NCBI GenBank assembly: GCA_009360345.1
Contig: SPDP01000003.1
Span: 186,001-250,000 of the forward strand
Source: Alcaligenaceae bacterium SAGV5
Lineage (GTDB): Bacteria; Pseudomonadota; Gammaproteobacteria; Burkholderiales; Burkholderiaceae_B
Direction: 5' to 3'
DNA: 64,000 bases
In this document: positions 60,566-64,000 of the stretch, in pieces
Numbering within the stretch: position 1 is the stretch's first letter
How the letters are laid out: every line of letters begins with the position of its first letter
Notes under the pieces: model-generated
Told to the model about the DNA's origin: nothing
Database searches by the model: none
Seen by the model: the letters and a program-made list of their open reading frames with translations, nothing else
Position numbers and translations under genes: made by a program

Positions 60566-61603
60566 TCAGCCCCAGGCGGCGCCCAGTTCGCGCGTCATCT
60601 GGGCCGCCGGCAGTTCGCGGCACGCGCCGGGGTTCTGGCCGCACCAGAGCGGGGAGAAATCGCCCGAGCCTTGCGCCTCGGCCTTGGCGCGCAAGGGCGC
60701 GATCGCCGAGGTGGCGAGGGGAAAGGCCGGCGCCGCCGGCGACATGGGCCCCAGTTCGCGCATGACCCGGTTCACGATGCCGCGCGCCGGACGGCCGGAA
60801 AACACGTTGGTGAGCGCGGTATGGGCGGCGGGATGCTTGAGCGCGGCACGGTGGATGGCGCTGATCGTGGACTCCGGGCAGAGCAGGTAGGCCGTGCCGG
60901 CCTGTACGCCGGCCGCGCCCAGCGTCCGCGCCGCCGCGACCGTGCGCGCATCGGCGATCCCACCCGCCGCCACCACCGGCACGCGCACCGCTGCCACGAT
61001 CTGCGGCAGCAGCGCGAAGGTCCCCGACTGGATGTCCAGGTCGTCGGACAGGAAGAGGCCCCGGTGGCCGCCGGCCTCGTTGCCCTGCGCGATGATGACG
61101 TCGGCGCCGTGGTCTTCCAGCCAGCGCGCTTCGGCGACGGAGGTGGCCGACGACAGCACCCGGGATCCCCACGACTTCACACGGGCCAGCAAATCCGCCG
61201 ATGGCAGGCCGAAATGGAAACTGACCACGGGAGGCCGGTAGGGTTCGACCAGGTCGGCGATCTCGGCCGTGAACGGCGCGCGCCCCGGGCCGGGCGGAAT
61301 GCCGGCGGGATCGATGCCGAATTCCGCGTAGTACGGGCCGAGGGCCTGGCGCCATCGTGCTTCGCGCGCGGCGTCGGGTACGGGGGGCGTATGGCAGAAA
61401 AAGTTGATGTTGTAGGGCCGGTCGGTGCCCGCTCGCAGCGTGTCGAGTTCGGCGCGCAGCGCATCGGGTCCCAGCATCGCGCAGGGCAGTGACCCCAGGC
61501 CGCCCGCGTTGGACACGGCGATCGCGAGCGCGCTGCCCTGCGAGCCGGCCATGGGAGCCTGGATGACGGGAAAGGCGATGCCCAGCAGTTCGTGCAGATT
61601 CAT
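60566..61603 (-). CDS. Nitronate monooxygenase (class I)
   Basis: A 345-residue FMN-dependent TIM-barrel enzyme. FPVIQAPMAGSQGSALAIAVSNAGGLGS opens the fold; IIAQGNEAGGHRG and VVAAGGIADARTVAAARTLGAAGVQAGTAYLLCPES form the FMN-phosphate region. The family oxidises propionate-3-nitronate and related toxic nitronates. Its start overlaps the Rrf2 regulator by four bases, making it the last gene of a three-gene operon. Confidence 0.9.
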   Translation of the reverse strand: MNLHELLGIAFPVIQAPMAGSQGSALAIAVSNAGGLGSLPCAMLGPDALRAELDTLRAGTDRPYNINFFCHTPPVPDAAREARWRQALGPYYAEFGIDPAGIPPGPGRAPFTAEIADLVEPYRPPVVSFHFGLPSADLLARVKSWGSRVLSSATSVAEARWLEDHGADVIIAQGNEAGGHRGLFLSDDLDIQSGTFALLPQIVAAVRVPVVAAGGIADARTVAAARTLGAAGVQAGTAYLLCPESTISAIHRAALKHPAAHTALTNVFSGRPARGIVNRVMRELGPMSPAAPAFPLATSAIAPLRAKAEAQGSGDFSPLWCGQNPGACRELPAAQMTRELGAAWG

Positions 61604-62043
61604 GACGCAGCCTTGATGGGAAACGGAGGAAAGAGGGAAGGGGTGCCGGCGGGCAGGAGGTCGGCGAGCGTGTAGTGGTCCAGGTGTTGCAGGAAACGCT
61701 GCAGGGCGGCATCGAGGATGCCCGTCAGGCGGCAGTGGCCCGTCAGCACGCAGGTGCTGCCGGTGGCGTGGCATTCGACCAGGTGGAAATCCGGCTCCAG
61801 GTCGCGCAGCACGTCGCCCAGGCCTATCCGTTCGGGCGGCCGGGCCAGGCGCATGCCGCCGCCCCTGCCGCGCACCGTCTCCAGGTAGCCCAGTTGGCCC
61901 AGGCGATGGGTCACCTTCATCAGGTGGGCGGCGGAAATGCCGTGGGTCTGGGCGACCTCGGCGATCGTGCACAGCCTGTCGGCATGTGCGCCAACGTACA
62001 TCAGCAGCCGCAGCGCATAGTCGCTCTGGACGGTCAGGCGCAT
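61600..62043 (-). CDS. Rrf2-family iron-sulfur repressor, NsrR-like
   Basis: A 147-residue regulator started at ATG 62043. The winged helix is MRLTVQSDYALRLLMYVGAH and HGISAAHLMKVTHRLGQLGYLETVRGRGGG; the cluster ligands are the three cysteines of ECHATGSTCVLTGHCRL (spacing C-x6-C-x5-C). NsrR binds an iron-sulfur cluster that nitric oxide destroys, releasing repression. It lies between a truncated globin and nitronate monooxygenase, with an NsrR-like box upstream, which supports this over IscR. Overlaps both neighbours. Confidence 0.85.
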   Translation of the reverse strand: MRLTVQSDYALRLLMYVGAHADRLCTIAEVAQTHGISAAHLMKVTHRLGQLGYLETVRGRGGGMRLARPPERIGLGDVLRDLEPDFHLVECHATGSTCVLTGHCRLTGILDAALQRFLQHLDHYTLADLLPAGTPSLFPPFPIKAAS

Positions 62044-62438
62044 GGCAGCTCGCGCGCCAGGCGGTCGGGATGGCGATGCATCTGGTAGCCCAGCCACAGG
62101 CTTTGCGCGATGCGGCGGGCCATGACCTGGGCTCGCCCGGCCATGGCCTGGTTCTCCTGTTCCCGGGCCGTCAGGTCGAACAGTTCCAGCCAGCGCGCGA
62201 ACAGGGCCTCGTGCAGGTCAGGCAGGGCGGCGTGCCGCGTCATCGGTGTGCCGCCATAGCGCCGCGTACCGCGCAGGATGGAGGACCAGAAATCGGTGAG
62301 TTTGGAAAGATGGCTGTCCCAGTCGTCGACATGGGCCTCGAAAATGGGGCCCAGCGCGGCATCCTGCCGTACCCGGGCGTAGAAGGCCGAGACGAGGCGA
62401 GCGATTTCTTCGTCGGTGCAGGAGTTGAGGTCGAACAT
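62034..62438 (-). CDS. Group III truncated hemoglobin
   Basis: A 134-residue globin started at ATG 62438. FYARVRQDAALGPIF near the N-terminus supplies Tyr20 at the B10 position; the proximal His is probably His69 or His76 in PMTRHAALPDLHEALFARWL-type sequence, with the group's WLELF. Group III globins bind oxygen and nitric oxide in the cytoplasm. First gene of the NsrR operon; 10 nt overlap with the repressor. A candidate NsrR box lies 15 bp upstream. Confidence 0.87.
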   Translation of the reverse strand: MFDLNSCTDEEIARLVSAFYARVRQDAALGPIFEAHVDDWDSHLSKLTDFWSSILRGTRRYGGTPMTRHAALPDLHEALFARWLELFDLTAREQENQAMAGRAQVMARRIAQSLWLGYQMHRHPDRLARELPCA

Positions 62439-62452
62439 GGGAGCCGTCCATA

Positions 62453-62475
62453 AAGATGTATGTTGAATATATCTT
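62453..62475. promoter_or_regulatory. Candidate NsrR box
   Basis: A 23-bp dyad, AAGATGTAT-GTTGA-ATATATCTT, matching the remembered NsrR consensus AAGATGYAT-N5-ATRCATCTT at 20 of 23 positions when the central bases are included. It lies 15 bp upstream of the globin start, within the AT-rich divergent gap. Confidence 0.65.
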
Positions 62476-62557
62476 ATCAGAAGCCCGCGCGGCCGAGCCA
62501 GCCCGGGCCAGCCTGGTGCTACAGTATGCGCAGCCTCGAACCCGATACCGATTTCCC

Positions 62558-63637
62558 ATGTCTTACCTGGCATCGCTCTGGACCCAGCTGATCGCCTGGG
62601 TCAGCAACCATTTCGTCGAACCGGCCGTCGTCTTTCTGCACATCGCCGATACCGCGGGCAATCCGCTGGAGATCTCCGAGGCGCTGCTGATCGCGCTGTT
62701 GCAGCTGTTCATCATCGGCTTCATCTTCCGCCCGCTGGAAACCCTGGCTCCGGCCGAGCGCTGGGAGGACCGGGGCCTCACGCGCATCGACCGTCTTTAT
62801 ACGCTGCTGATGCTGCTGGGCCTGTTCCCGCTGTTCAGCTACCTGATCCTGACGCCGTTCGCCAACATGCTGGGCGGGCTGGGAGGCGAGGCCGACGCCG
62901 GGCCGGCCATGTCGTCGGGGCTCAAGCATTGGGTGCCGTGGTTCGAGAACCATCCCTATCTGCTGTTCCTGGTCTATTACCTGGTGTACGACTGCGTCTA
63001 TTACTGGATGCATCGGGCCCAGCATGCCATTCCCTGGTGGTGGGCGCTGCACAGCATGCACCACAGCCAGCGCCAGATGAGCTGCTGGACCAACGACCGC
63101 GGCAGCTATATCGACGGGGTGCTGCAATCCTTCATCCTGGCCACCGTCGGCCTGGCCATGGGCGTGGAACCCTCTGAGTTCGCGCTGCTGGGCCTGTTGA
63201 GCGAGCTGGTGCAGAACCTGTCCCACACCAATGTACGCTTCGGCTTCGGCCGCATCGGCGAACGCGTGCTGGTCGACCCCAAGTTCCATCGCCTGCATCA
63301 CATGGTGCGGGACCCGGAGCGTCCGTCGCTGCACAATTGCAACTTCGGGCAGGTCCTGCCCATCTGGGACATCCTGTTCGGCACGTCGCTGTACGGCGAG
63401 AAGGTCCGCCCGACCGGGGTCAGCGATCCCATGGTCGACGCCGACAACGACCGCGGCCTGGTCGGTCAGCAGTGGCAGGCCGCCCGGCGCTTCTGGGGGG
63501 CCGTGCGACGGCCCGCCGGGTGGAGGCTGGGCGAGGTGTCGTTCGGTCCGGACTATGCCCCGGTCCCCAGCGACGAGGCCGAGCACTTGCCCACGCGTAC
63601 CGGCACGGGGCCGGCCGGCGGGGCGCCGGCGGCCTGA
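62558..63637 (+). CDS. Fatty acid hydroxylase/sterol desaturase-family membrane protein
   Basis: A 359-residue membrane protein, started at ATG 62558. Four or five transmembrane helices surround the di-iron histidine clusters MHRAQH (His152-156), HSMHH (165-169) and FHRLHH (244-248), all intact. The family adds hydroxyl groups or double bonds to lipids. The C-terminal 70 residues are extra and hydrophilic. Divergent from the truncated-globin operon. Confidence 0.88.
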   Translation: MSYLASLWTQLIAWVSNHFVEPAVVFLHIADTAGNPLEISEALLIALLQLFIIGFIFRPLETLAPAERWEDRGLTRIDRLYTLLMLLGLFPLFSYLILTPFANMLGGLGGEADAGPAMSSGLKHWVPWFENHPYLLFLVYYLVYDCVYYWMHRAQHAIPWWWALHSMHHSQRQMSCWTNDRGSYIDGVLQSFILATVGLAMGVEPSEFALLGLLSELVQNLSHTNVRFGFGRIGERVLVDPKFHRLHHMVRDPERPSLHNCNFGQVLPIWDILFGTSLYGEKVRPTGVSDPMVDADNDRGLVGQQWQAARRFWGAVRRPAGWRLGEVSFGPDYAPVPSDEAEHLPTRTGTGPAGGAPAA

Positions 63638-63720
63638 GGCGGGGCCGTCCGGCAACGCCGGCGGGCTTGGCCGTACGGTGCATGCGCCATAATGGCTGAG
63701 TGCCAACTCTGTCGCCAAAC

Positions 63721-64000
63721 ATGAAAAGCGAATCCACTTTCGAATGGCTGGGGGCTATGCTGGGCGAGGTCATCCGCACCATCGTCGCCGCGTTGAAAGC
63801 CGTGTTCGGCGGCTTCGGCGAAGCCGTCGGCGCGTTTTCCTCGGGGCTGGCCGGTGCGCTGGGCATGAGCCCGACCCTGTTCAATTTCGGGTTGCTGGTC
63901 CTGGGGCTGTTGCTGCTTTACGCCGGCATACGCGCGTTGATGAATCGCTCGGTGCTGGGCGCGATCTTCTGGTTCCTGCTGGCGGTGCTGCTGCTGGGCG
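63721..64000 (+). CDS. Small membrane protein, truncated by the window end
   Basis: The frame opens at ATG 63721 and runs off the window. About 93 residues are visible: an N-terminal amphipathic part (VIRTIVAALKAVFGGFGEAVGAF) then two hydrophobic helices (FGLLVLGLLLLYAGIRAL and LGAIFWFLLAVLLLG). No family is recognised. No clear ribosome site precedes the ATG. The coding call rests on an open frame with normal codon bias. Confidence 0.55.
   Translation, partial: MKSESTFEWLGAMLGEVIRTIVAALKAVFGGFGEAVGAFSSGLAGALGMSPTLFNFGLLVLGLLLLYAGIRALMNRSVLGAIFWFLLAVLLLG

Noticed and set aside
1..64000. CRISPR arrays, tRNA or rRNA genes, insertion sequences, prophage
   Set aside because: No regularly spaced repeats, no tRNA-like cloverleaf or rRNA segment, and no transposase or integrase reading frame were recognised by eye.

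Overview
The window looks like a chromosome segment from a GC-rich betaproteobacterium of the Alcaligenaceae, most likely Bordetella or a close relative such as Achromobacter. The evidence is five solitary Bug/TctC-type periplasmic receptors, the core block mdh - gntR - sdhCDAB - sdhE - gltA, a globin-coupled diguanylate cyclase very close to Bordetella BpeGReg, and uniformly high GC with AT-rich islands only at a few promoters. This assignment comes from family knowledge; no database search was possible.

Layout. 1-3.3 kb: end of an acyltransferase gene, a ParE/RelE-type toxin-antitoxin pair, and the L-lactate genes lldR-lldD. 3.3-16.2 kb: a LysR regulator divergent from a co-directional catabolic cluster of about 12 kb (SDR, BKACE, Rieske oxygenase, Bug, HpaI aldolase, bicupin, Bug, MDR, hydrolase, TPP enzyme, CoA transferase). 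16.2-24.3 kb: paralogous LysR, Bug, MDR and cupin genes shuffled in both orientations. 24.6-32 kb: TCA-cycle core (mdh, GntR regulator, sdhCDAB, sdhE, gltA). 32-34.6 kb: a rhodanese with a BigR-type ArsR regulator, then isocitrate lyase. 34.6-38.7 kb: the cyoABCD quinol oxidase. 38.9-49.5 kb: a second catabolic cluster around a TetR regulator (FAD-linked oxidase, two MaoC proteins, NicC-like monooxygenase, Bug, CoA transferase, TPP enzyme, aldehyde dehydrogenase, RidA). 49.6-51.3 kb: a RegB/RegA redox two-component system. 51.4-64 kb: HdeD, an MFS exporter, arsC, the globin-coupled cyclase, PhzF, an Lrp regulator, an amidinohydrolase with ornithine cyclodeaminase, a molybdate/sulfate-type permease, an SRPBCC protein, a nitric-oxide-type operon (truncated globin, NsrR-like repressor, nitronate monooxygenase), a fatty-acid-hydroxylase-family membrane protein, and a truncated small membrane protein.

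How it fits together. The middle is aerobic energy metabolism: lactate oxidation, the TCA cycle, the glyoxylate entry enzyme, and a terminal quinol oxidase. Two boxes of the RegA/PrrA/RegR type lie upstream of cyoA, and the matching kinase-regulator pair is encoded 11 kb away. The flanks are substrate-specific catabolic islands. Both contain a thiamine-diphosphate enzyme beside a class III CoA transferase, which suggests a shared strategy of CoA activation followed by C-C lyase or decarboxylase chemistry. The substrates are unknown. Repeated candidate operators (TetR-type at three sites, FadR/LldR-type at two, an NsrR box, and a 28-bp palindrome at mdh/gntR) give testable regulatory links.
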